Under the pieces are notes generated by a model. The model had not been told where the DNA came from, did no database searches, and worked only from the letters and a program-made list of their open reading frames with translations. A program made the position numbers and the translations under genes. A DNA stretch of 33,677 nucleotides from Paracoccaceae bacterium. GTDB lineage: Bacteria; Pseudomonadota; Alphaproteobacteria; Rhodobacterales; Rhodobacteraceae. The stretch spans positions 1 through 33,677 of the forward strand of contig JAFGXY010000046.1 of assembly GCA_016936395.1 (NCBI GenBank), written 5' to 3'. The first letter of the stretch is position 1, and every line of letters starts with the position of its first letter. Positions 23,890 through 30,156 of this stretch are shown piece after piece.

Positions 23890-24066
23890 GCATTTGGGCA
23901 AGCGCGGTGTCGGCACCGCAGATGCCCACGAACCGCGTCCCGCATGTGGGACAGAGGCACGAACCCCTGACCCTTGCGCCCATTAAAAAGGTGACAAGAC
24001 GGCCTTCGAACTGACCCGTCTGCCGTTTTGGGTGAAAGTTCCCCATCCACGCCTCATTTCCGCCAC

Positions 24067-24092
24067 GGCCCTCCTGCCTTTTGGCAAGGGCC
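24067..24092 (+). other. hairpin just upstream of the secreted hypothetical gene
   Basis: GGCCCT and AGGGCC flank TGCC-TTTT-GGCA, with CC bulged on the 5' side, giving a 10-bp stem and T4 loop ending 9 nt before the GGAGGG ribosome-binding site of the next gene. It could be a leader structure, but no T tail follows on the plus strand. Confidence 0.45.
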
Positions 24093-24110
24093 ACAGGAAC
24101 GGAGGGTGAC

Positions 24111-24536
24111 ATGAGACAGCCTTGCATAGCCATCGCGGCGGCACTGATGCTTACCGCTGGTGCGGCCGGGGCGGAAGGCCGGGCCTCGCTGCTGACGCCC
24201 GATGTTCAGATGGCCGTGGGGCAGGGCATCGCTGCCTGCCATGCCGCGCTGACCGGCGGGCCGCCCGTGGCACGGGCGCTGGAACGGCAGGGCTTTGCCC
24301 CGTGGCGCCGTGGCCACCGGATGAAGATTGACAACCCGCTGATCTTTGCGGGCGACTCCTCGGTTTCGGTCGAGGTCGACCGTCGCGGCACCTGCCGTGT
24401 GCGCGCCGTGCCGATGCGTCTGTCTGACCTTCCGGTGCTTCAGGCCGTGACCGCCCGTTCGCTGGGCGGCAGCGCGTCTGGTCTCAACCTGCGCTTCGTC
24501 GGCGTGCGTGACGGCTTCGAGGTCGCAATGGACTGA
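24111..24536 (+). CDS. secreted hypothetical protein
   Basis: 141 residues. A clear Sec signal peptide (MRQPCIAIAAALMLTAGAAGA) probably ends after residue 21 (AGA|EG). The mature protein has two Cys (IAACHAALTGG and RGTCRVRAV) that may pair in the periplasm, plus the segments ALERQGFAPWRRGHRMKIDNPL and SVSVEVDRRG. I do not recognise a family; the layout resembles small uncharacterised periplasmic proteins common in Rhodobacteraceae. GGAGGG five bases before the ATG fixes the start; the frame is open 30 nt further upstream from a TTG. It converges with the LysE gene, 14 nt between stops, with no terminator seen between them. Confidence 0.75.
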   Translation: MRQPCIAIAAALMLTAGAAGAEGRASLLTPDVQMAVGQGIAACHAALTGGPPVARALERQGFAPWRRGHRMKIDNPLIFAGDSSVSVEVDRRGTCRVRAVPMRLSDLPVLQAVTARSLGGSASGLNLRFVGVRDGFEVAMD

Positions 24537-24550
24537 CCTGCCGGTTCGCC

Positions 24551-25156
24551 TTACGCCCCCGCGATCAGCGCGGCGGCAATCGCCCACATCGTCACCCCGA
24601 CAACAACTTCCAGCCAGACCCAGGCCTTCGGACTGGCAAACAGCGGGGCGAGCAGCCGCGCACCAAAGCCGAGGGCCGAGAAGAACACCACGCTGCCGAC
24701 CATCGCCCCGATGCCAAACGCCCAGTGCAGCGGCGTATATTGCGCCGAAATCGCCCCCAGCAGCACCACGGTATCCAGATAGACATGCGGGTTGGCCCAG
24801 GTCAGCACCAGCACGGTGGCCAGCGTGCGGCCAAGGCTGGCGCCTGTGCCGGGGGCCGGGCGCAACGCCTCGCCCCCTTGCCGCGCCGCCTTGAAGCGCA
24901 AGGCGCCATAGACGATCAGGAACGCTGCCCCGACAAAAAGCATGGCGGTGGTCAGCCAGGGTGCCAAGGCCGAGAGCGTGCCAAAGCCCGCCACCCCCGC
25001 CGCAATCAGGGCCGCGTCAGAGACCGCACAGGTCAGCACCACCGCCAGCACATGCTCGCGCCGCAAACCTTGCCGCAAGACAAAGGCATTCTGCGCGCCA
25101 ATGGCTGCGATCAGCGACAGCGAGGTCAGAAAACCGGCGATCAGGGCAGGGGTCAT
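24551..25156 (-). CDS. LysE/ArgO family amino acid exporter
   Basis: 201 residues, about six hydrophobic segments. The opening LIAGFLTSLSLIAAIGAQNAFVLRQGLRREHV is the LysE family signature, followed by CAVSDAALIAAGVAGFG, FLIVYGALRFKAAR and VLVLTWANPHVYLDTVVLLGAI. The NPHVYLDTVVLLG sequence is characteristic of the LysE/ArgO subgroup, which exports lysine or arginine in studied members; the substrate here is inferred only. The start at 25156 gives the family N-terminus and has GAAAGG about nine bases upstream; the frame stays open beyond it to 25438 without coding sense. ArgO-type genes are often controlled by a divergent LysR regulator, which is absent; the divergent neighbour is another transporter. 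Confidence 0.9.
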   Translation of the reverse strand: MTPALIAGFLTSLSLIAAIGAQNAFVLRQGLRREHVLAVVLTCAVSDAALIAAGVAGFGTLSALAPWLTTAMLFVGAAFLIVYGALRFKAARQGGEALRPAPGTGASLGRTLATVLVLTWANPHVYLDTVVLLGAISAQYTPLHWAFGIGAMVGSVVFFSALGFGARLLAPLFASPKAWVWLEVVVGVTMWAIAAALIAGA

Positions 25157-25291
25157 GCGTGGGGCCTTTCGGGGTGCAGGCTGACATAGACCAAGGCAGG
25201 GCGGGTAATCCAGTGCTTGCTTTGCCCGTGGCCGCCAGTGCCCTGGCAGCGCAGGTGTTACCGATACAATAAGCCGCTTGTGTCCGGCACA

Positions 25292-26212
25292 ATGGCACCG
25301 CACCTTGCCGGCATGACCATGTCGCCCCCCCCGCAAAAACCCCTGCACGCGATCTTGTGGATGCTGGTGGCCGGCCTGTGTTTTGTCGCCGTCACCGGCA
25401 TCGTGCGCTATCTGGGCCCCGATCTTCCGGCTGCGCAATCGGCCTTCATCCGCTTTGCCTGGGGCGTGGTATTCGTGCTGCCGTCGCTTTGGGGGCTGCT
25501 GCGTTCAGGCCTTGGGGTCGGCGTGTTCCGCCTGCATCTGGGCCGTGGCTTGCTGCATGTGCTGGCCGTGCTGTGCTGGTTTTACGCGCTGGCCCGCATC
25601 CCCGTGGCCGAGGCAACCGCCATCGGCTATCTGAACCCGGTGCTGCTGACGCTGGGCACCGCGCTGTTTCTGGGCGAAAAGCTGGCGGCGCGGCGGTTGG
25701 CAGCCATCGGCATCGCCATCATCGGCGCGCTGATCGTGCTGCGCCCCGGCCTGCGCGAACTGACCAGTGGCCATCTGGCGCAGGTGGGGGCGGCGGTATT
25801 CTTCGCAAGCTCGTATCTGATCGCCAAGAAACTCTCGACCTTGGTCCCCGCGGGTGAGGCGGTGGCCATGCTGTCGCTGATCGTGACCGCCGCCCTTGCC
25901 CCCCTGGCCTTGGCGGTCTGGGTGCCGGTCGGGCTTGGGCCGGTGCTGTGGCTGGCGGTGGTCGCCGCCTGTGCCACGCTTGGCCACTATTGCATGAGCC
26001 GGGCCTTCGCCGCCGCCGCGATTGCGGTGTCGCAGCCGGTGGTGTTCTTGCAACTGGTCTGGGCGTCGATCATGGGCGTGGCGGTGTTCGATGAGGCGGT
26101 TGACCCGTTTGTGCTGACGGGTGGCGCGATCATCGTGGGGTCGGTCAGTTTCATCGCCTGGCGCGAGGCGCGCCTGTCGCGCCGCAGCCAGATGGCGCCG
26201 GACCCGATTTGA
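25292..26212 (+). CDS. EamA/DMT-superfamily transporter
   Basis: About 306 residues with roughly ten hydrophobic segments in two EamA repeats: LHAILWMLVAGLCFVAVTGIVRYLG to LFLGEKLAARRLAAIGIAIIGALIVLRPG, and GHLAQVGAAVFFASSYLIAKKL to FVLTGGAIIVGSVSFIAWRE. Typical DMT motifs include AEATAIGYLNPVLLTLGTALFLGEKL near the end of repeat 1 and SQPVVFLQLVWASIMGVAVFDE in repeat 2. Members export amino acids, riboflavin, nucleosides or other small metabolites; the substrate cannot be predicted. The start is uncertain: ATGs at 25292, 25313 and 25319 are all in frame and none has a good Shine-Dalgarno. TACAAT at 25265-25270 could be a -10 box, which is compatible with all three. Confidence 0.85.
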   Translation: MAPHLAGMTMSPPPQKPLHAILWMLVAGLCFVAVTGIVRYLGPDLPAAQSAFIRFAWGVVFVLPSLWGLLRSGLGVGVFRLHLGRGLLHVLAVLCWFYALARIPVAEATAIGYLNPVLLTLGTALFLGEKLAARRLAAIGIAIIGALIVLRPGLRELTSGHLAQVGAAVFFASSYLIAKKLSTLVPAGEAVAMLSLIVTAALAPLALAVWVPVGLGPVLWLAVVAACATLGHYCMSRAFAAAAIAVSQPVVFLQLVWASIMGVAVFDEAVDPFVLTGGAIIVGSVSFIAWREARLSRRSQMAPDPI

Positions 26213-26238
26213 TCCTTAGACAGACCCCGCATGACAAA

Positions 26239-26256
26239 GGGCGCCCAAAGGCGCCC
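26239..26256 (-). terminator. terminator hairpin downstream of tRNA-Gly
   Basis: GGGCGCC (26239-26245) and GGCGCCC (26250-26256) with a 4-nt loop, flanked by GACA and TGTC. On the minus strand the stem is followed by TTTGTC, 14 nt beyond the tRNA 3' end. It may also help stop the convergent EamA transcript. Confidence 0.65.
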
Positions 26257-26269
26257 TGTCAAACCGAAA

Positions 26270-26344
26270 TGGAGCGGGCGAGGCGATTCGAACGCCCGAC
26301 CCTAACCTTGGCAAGGTTATGCTCTACCCCTGAGCTACGCCCGC
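26270..26344 (-). tRNA. tRNA-Gly, anticodon GCC
   Basis: Read on the minus strand, 75 nt with an encoded CCA end. The acceptor stem GCGGGCG pairs with CGCCCGC, discriminator T. The D arm is GCTC-AGGGGTA-GAGC. The anticodon arm TAACC-TTGCCAA-GGTTA places GCC in the loop. The variable loop is GGGTC. The T arm GGGCG-TTCGAAT-CGCCT carries one G-T pair. All stems fold, and GCC reads GGC/GGU glycine codons. Confidence 0.97.
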
Positions 26345-26362
26345 ACCGTTTCGGTGAGCCGT

Positions 26363-26391
26363 GATTTAGGGTAAGGCGCAGACGGCTGCAA
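26363..26391 (-). promoter_or_regulatory. promoter of tRNA-Gly
   Basis: On the minus strand TTGCAG (26386-26391) and TAAATC (26363-26368) are separated by exactly 17 nt, and the -10 ends 18 nt before the tRNA 5' end. This is a good sigma-70 arrangement for a stable RNA gene. Confidence 0.65.
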
Positions 26392-26441
26392 GCGGAAAAT
26401 ACGTGGACCGGGCTGATTTCTCTGCTGCGGGCCGCCGTGAC

Positions 26442-26473
26442 GAAAAACGGCCCCGCCAGCAGGGCAGGGCCGT
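26442..26473 (-). terminator. Rho-independent terminator after pyc
   Basis: On the minus strand ACGGCCC-T-GCC and GGC-G-GGGCCGT form a stem (26447-26473) with one mismatch and a 5-nt loop, followed by T5 (26442-26446). It lies 20 nt after the pyruvate carboxylase stop. Confidence 0.88.
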
Positions 26474-26493
26474 CAAACCCATGGAAATGAAGT

Positions 26494-29400
26494 CTATTCC
26501 AGCTCGACCAGCAGATCCTTGGCCTCGATCTGACTGCCCGCGTGCACATGCAGCGCCTTGACCACCGCTTCGCGGTCGGCGTGCAGGCCGGTTTCCATCT
26601 TCATCGCCTCGATGGTCAGCAAAAGATCGCCTGCCCGCACCTTTTGCCCCACGGTCACCGCCACGCTGGCAACCGATCCCGGCATGGGCGCGCCGATATG
26701 GGCGGGGTTGCCCTCGGCGGCCTTGGGCCGGGCGGCGGTCTTGGCCTTGACCGCACGGTTGGGCACGCGGATCATCCGCGGCTGGCCGTTCAGCTCGAAA
26801 AACACCTTCACATCGCCGTCTTCCGACGTATCGCCCACCGCTTGCAGCCGGATTTCCAGCGTCTTGCCGGGGTCGATCTCGGCGCTGATTTCTTCGCCCG
26901 AGGCCATGCCGTAAAAGAATGTCCGCGTCGGCAGCACCCGCACCGGGCCATACAGCCGGTGGCGGACGCGATAGTCCATGAACACCTTGGGATACATCAA
27001 GTATCCGCTCAGATCTTCCTCATCCAGCACCTCTCCGTCCGCCTCTTCCTGACCGATGTTCAGATCCGTGGCCAGTTTGCGGCGCACAGCGTCCAGATCG
27101 ACCGGCGGCAAGGTCTTGCCGGGGCGTTCGGTCAGCGGCGCCTCGCCCTTCAGGACTTTCTTCATGATCGCCTCGGGCCAGCCACCATGCGGTTGCCCCA
27201 GATTGCCGCGCAGCATGTCCACGACCGAATCGGGGAAGGCCAGATCAACGCTTGGGTCTTCGACCTGCGCCCGGGTCAGCCCTTGGGCCACCATGATCAG
27301 CGCCATGTCGCCCACGACCTTGGAACTGGGCGTGACCTTGACGATATCGCCAAACATCTGGTTCGCATCGGCATAGGCCTGCGCCACCTCGGGCCAGCGT
27401 TCCTCCAGCCCCAAGGACCGCGCCTGCGCTTTCAGGTTGGTGAACTGCCCGCCGGGCATCTCGTGCAGGTAAACCTCGGACGCAGGGGCAGGGATGCCCG
27501 ACTCAAAGGCTGCATACTGGGTGCGCACTTGCTCCCAATAGTTGGAAATCTCGCGGATAGCGGCGATGTCCAGCCCGGTATCGCGCTCGGTGTGGCGCAA
27601 GGCTTCGACGATCGACCCAAGGCAAGGCTGCGAGGTGCCGCCCGAAAACGCATCCATCGCGGCATCCACCGCATCGACCCCGGCATCGCAGGCGGCCAGA
27701 ATCGTGGCCGCAGCCGCGCCGCTGGTGTCATGGGTGTGGAAATGGATCGGCAGGCTGACTTCCTGCTTCAGCGTCTTGACCAGCACCCGCGCGGCGGCAG
27801 GTTTCAACAGCCCCGCCATGTCCTTCAGGCCAAGGACATGCGCCCCGGCTGCCTTCAGCTCCAACGCCCGCTCGACGTAATACTTCAGGTCATACTTGCT
27901 GCGCGCCGGGTCCAACAGATCGCCGGTATAGCAGATCGTGCCCTCGCAAACCTTGTTCGCTTCCAGCACCGCATCCATCGCGACGCGCATGTTTTCGACC
28001 CAGTTCAGGCTGTCGAACACCCGGAACACATCAACCCCGGTCTCGGCCGCCTGCTTCACAAAGGCCTGCACCACATTGTCGGGATAGTTGGTATAGCCCA
28101 CGCCATTGCTGGCCCGCAGCAGCATCTGCGTCATCAGGTTGGGCATCTGCGCGCGCAGATCGCGAAGGCGCTGCCACGGACATTCCTGCAAGAAGCGGTA
28201 AGCCACATCGAACGTAGCCCCGCCCCAGCATTCGACACTGAACAGTTGCGGCAGATGTGCGGCATAGGCGGGGGCGACCTTGATCATGTCGATCGACCGC
28301 ATCCGCGTCGCCAGCAAGGACTGATGCCCGTCGCGCATGGTGGTGTCGGTGATCAGCACCTTGGTCTGCGCGCGCATCCAGTCGGCCACCGCCTGCGGAC
28401 CCTTTTGTTCCAGCAGGTTGCGCGTGCCCATTGCAGGCTCGGCCCGCGGCTTTGGCGCCTTGGGGGCCTTGGCCTGGGCGGGTGGCTTGACCCGGCCCAC
28501 GGTTTCCGGGTGCCCGTTGACGGTGATGTCGGCGATATAGGTCAGGATCTTCGTCGCCCGGTCACGCCGCTTGCGGAAGGCAAACAGTTCCGGCGTGGTG
28601 TCGATGAACTTGGTGGTATAGGAATTGTCCAAGAATGTCGGGTGTTGCAGCAGGTTGATGACAAACTCGATGTTTGTCGCCACCCCGCGGATGCGAAACT
28701 CGCGCAGCGCCCGGTCCATCCGCCGGATCGCCTGCTCCGGCGTCTGGGCATGGGCCGTCACCTTGACCAGAAGCGAGTCGTAGTAGCGCGTGATCACACC
28801 CCCGGCATAGGCCGTGCCGCCATCCAGCCGGATGCCATTGCCGGTGGCGCTGCGATAGGCGGTCAGCCGGCCATAGTCAGGGATGAAATTGTTTAGCGGG
28901 TCTTCGGTCGTTACCCGGCATTGCAGGGCGTGGCCGTTCAGTTTCACCTCGGCCTGTGACGCGACACCGGTCGCCTGTTGCAGCGTCTTGCCTTCGGCAA
29001 TGAAGATCTGCGCCTGCACAATGTCGATGCCCGTCACCTCTTCGGTCACGGTATGCTCGACCTGAACGCGCGGATTGACCTCGATGAAATAGAACTTGCC
29101 GTCGTCCATATCCATCAGGAACTCGACCGTTCCGGCGCATTCGTAATTTACATGGGCGCAGATCTTGCGGCCCATTTCGCAGACCTCGGCCCGCTGCGCC
29201 TCGGTCAGATAGGGGGCAGGCGCGCGCTCCACCACCTTCTGGTTGCGGCGCTGCACGGTGCAGTCACGTTCCCAAAGGTGGTAAATCTGGCCGTGCTTGT
29301 CGCCCAGGATCTGCACTTCCACATGGCGCGCGCGCAGGATCATCTTTTCCAGATAGCCCTCGCCGTTGCCAAAGGCGGCCTCCGCCTCGCGCCGGCCTTC

Positions 29401-29955
29401 GCGGACCTTGGCCTCCAGCTCCTCCTCGGCCAGAATCGGCCGCATCCCGCGCCCGCCGCCGCCCCAGGACGCTTTCAGCATCAACGGATAGCCCACCGCC
29501 GCCGCCTCGGCCTTGATCGCGGCGAGGTCGTCGCCAAGCACCTCGGTCGCAGGGATCACCGGCACCCCGGCCTCCATCGCCACCCGCCGGGCACTGGCCT
29601 TGTCGCCAAGCGCCCGCATGGTTTCTGCGCGCGGCCCGATGAAGGTGATCCCGGCCTGATCGCAAGCCTCGACAAAATCAGGGTTTTCCGACAAGAGGCC
29701 GTAGCCGGGGTGGACGGCATCGGCACCGGCCATCTTGGCCACGCGAATGATCTCGGGGATGCTCAGATAGGCCCCTACCGGCGACATGCCCTCGCCAATG
29801 CGGTAAGCCTCATCCGCCTTGAAGCGGTGCAGGCTCAGCTTGTCTTCCTCGGCATAGACCGCGACGGTTTTCTTGCCCATCTCATTGGCGGCGCGCATCA
29901 CGCGGATGGCAATTTCCCCCCGGTTGGCAACAAGGATCTTGGCGAACTCGGGCAT
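26494..29955 (-). CDS. pyc: pyruvate carboxylase
   Basis: 1153 residues, the full length of the single-chain enzyme that carboxylates pyruvate to oxaloacetate with bicarbonate and ATP. The biotin carboxylase domain begins FAKILVANRGEIAIRVMRAA and shows MLKASWGGGGRGMR, RDCTVQRRNQKVVE and FIEVNPRVQVEHTVTEEVTG. A Pro/Lys/Ala linker follows (PPAQAKAPKAPKPRAEP), then the carboxyltransferase domain (TDTTMRDGHQSLLATRMR, VECWGGATFDVAYRFL, HFHTHDTSGA). The carboxyltransferase metal residues (Asp of DTTMRDGHQ, His-x-His of HFHTHD) and the biotin-accepting Lys of EAMKMET (about residue 1119) are present. A GGAG site precedes the ATG. It is single-gene, with its own terminator, divergent from the helicase gene. 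It replenishes the TCA cycle. Confidence 0.97.
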   Translation of the reverse strand: MPEFAKILVANRGEIAIRVMRAANEMGKKTVAVYAEEDKLSLHRFKADEAYRIGEGMSPVGAYLSIPEIIRVAKMAGADAVHPGYGLLSENPDFVEACDQAGITFIGPRAETMRALGDKASARRVAMEAGVPVIPATEVLGDDLAAIKAEAAAVGYPLMLKASWGGGGRGMRPILAEEELEAKVREGRREAEAAFGNGEGYLEKMILRARHVEVQILGDKHGQIYHLWERDCTVQRRNQKVVERAPAPYLTEAQRAEVCEMGRKICAHVNYECAGTVEFLMDMDDGKFYFIEVNPRVQVEHTVTEEVTGIDIVQAQIFIAEGKTLQQATGVASQAEVKLNGHALQCRVTTEDPLNNFIPDYGRLTAYRSATGNGIRLDGGTAYAGGVITRYYDSLLVKVTAHAQTPEQAIRRMDRALREFRIRGVATNIEFVINLLQHPTFLDNSYTTKFIDTTPELFAFRKRRDRATKILTYIADITVNGHPETVGRVKPPAQAKAPKAPKPRAEPAMGTRNLLEQKGPQAVADWMRAQTKVLITDTTMRDGHQSLLATRMRSIDMIKVAPAYAAHLPQLFSVECWGGATFDVAYRFLQECPWQRLRDLRAQMPNLMTQMLLRASNGVGYTNYPDNVVQAFVKQAAETGVDVFRVFDSLNWVENMRVAMDAVLEANKVCEGTICYTGDLLDPARSKYDLKYYVERALELKAAGAHVLGLKDMAGLLKPAAARVLVKTLKQEVSLPIHFHTHDTSGAAAATILAACDAGVDAVDAAMDAFSGGTSQPCLGSIVEALRHTERDTGLDIAAIREISNYWEQVRTQYAAFESGIPAPASEVYLHEMPGGQFTNLKAQARSLGLEERWPEVAQAYADANQMFGDIVKVTPSSKVVGDMALIMVAQGLTRAQVEDPSVDLAFPDSVVDMLRGNLGQPHGGWPEAIMKKVLKGEAPLTERPGKTLPPVDLDAVRRKLATDLNIGQEEADGEVLDEEDLSGYLMYPKVFMDYRVRHRLYGPVRVLPTRTFFYGMASGEEISAEIDPGKTLEIRLQAVGDTSEDGDVKVFFELNGQPRMIRVPNRAVKAKTAARPKAAEGNPAHIGAPMPGSVASVAVTVGQKVRAGDLLLTIEAMKMETGLHADREAVVKALHVHAGSQIEAKDLLVELE

Positions 29956-30036
29956 CGGTCACTCCATCGTGAAGGCGGCGGTTTCCCTCACTCTATTGGT
30001 GCTGCATTGCAGCGCAAGGCCGCGGTGTCATGAAAC

Positions 30037-30059
30037 TGCAAAGTTTTGCGAAATTTGCA
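30037..30059. promoter_or_regulatory. TTTGC-type repeat cluster between pyc and the helicase gene
   Basis: Reading the plus strand: TGCAAA (30037-30042), TTTTGCGAAA (30044-30053) and TTTGCA (30054-30059). The outer arms are an inverted repeat, and TGC recurs at 30037, 30047 and 30056, close to one helical turn apart. It is about 80 nt upstream of pyc. It resembles TTTGCAAA sites of RamB/ScfR-type carbon-metabolism regulators; binding is unproven. Confidence 0.4.
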
Positions 30060-30101
30060 CGGGCGCTTTGCAGGTGCGAAGACTGTGGGTGCCATAAATG
30101 T

Positions 30102-30116
30102 GAACAAGTCGCGAAC
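30102..30116. promoter_or_regulatory. probable LexA (SOS) box
   Basis: GAAC-AAGTCGC-GAAC, which is GTTC-N7-GTTC on the other strand: the direct-repeat LexA site of alphaproteobacteria, with both half-sites perfect. It ends 40 nt before the UvrD-type helicase start, a gene whose relatives are SOS-induced in several bacteria. Confidence 0.7.
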
Positions 30117-30156
30117 AGACGCTTTTCATCGCCGCAATCCGGCGTATAAATGCACC

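Noticed and set aside
23840..23982. Minus-strand frame with a CPTCG zinc-ribbon-like motif
   Set aside because: It runs through the cold-shock gene terminator, has no ribosome-binding site, and the motif alone is too short to support a gene.
26542..28896. A 784-codon plus-strand frame opposite pyruvate carboxylase
   Set aside because: Antisense to a full-length pyc with all catalytic motifs; the product is low in acidic residues and shows no family pattern.
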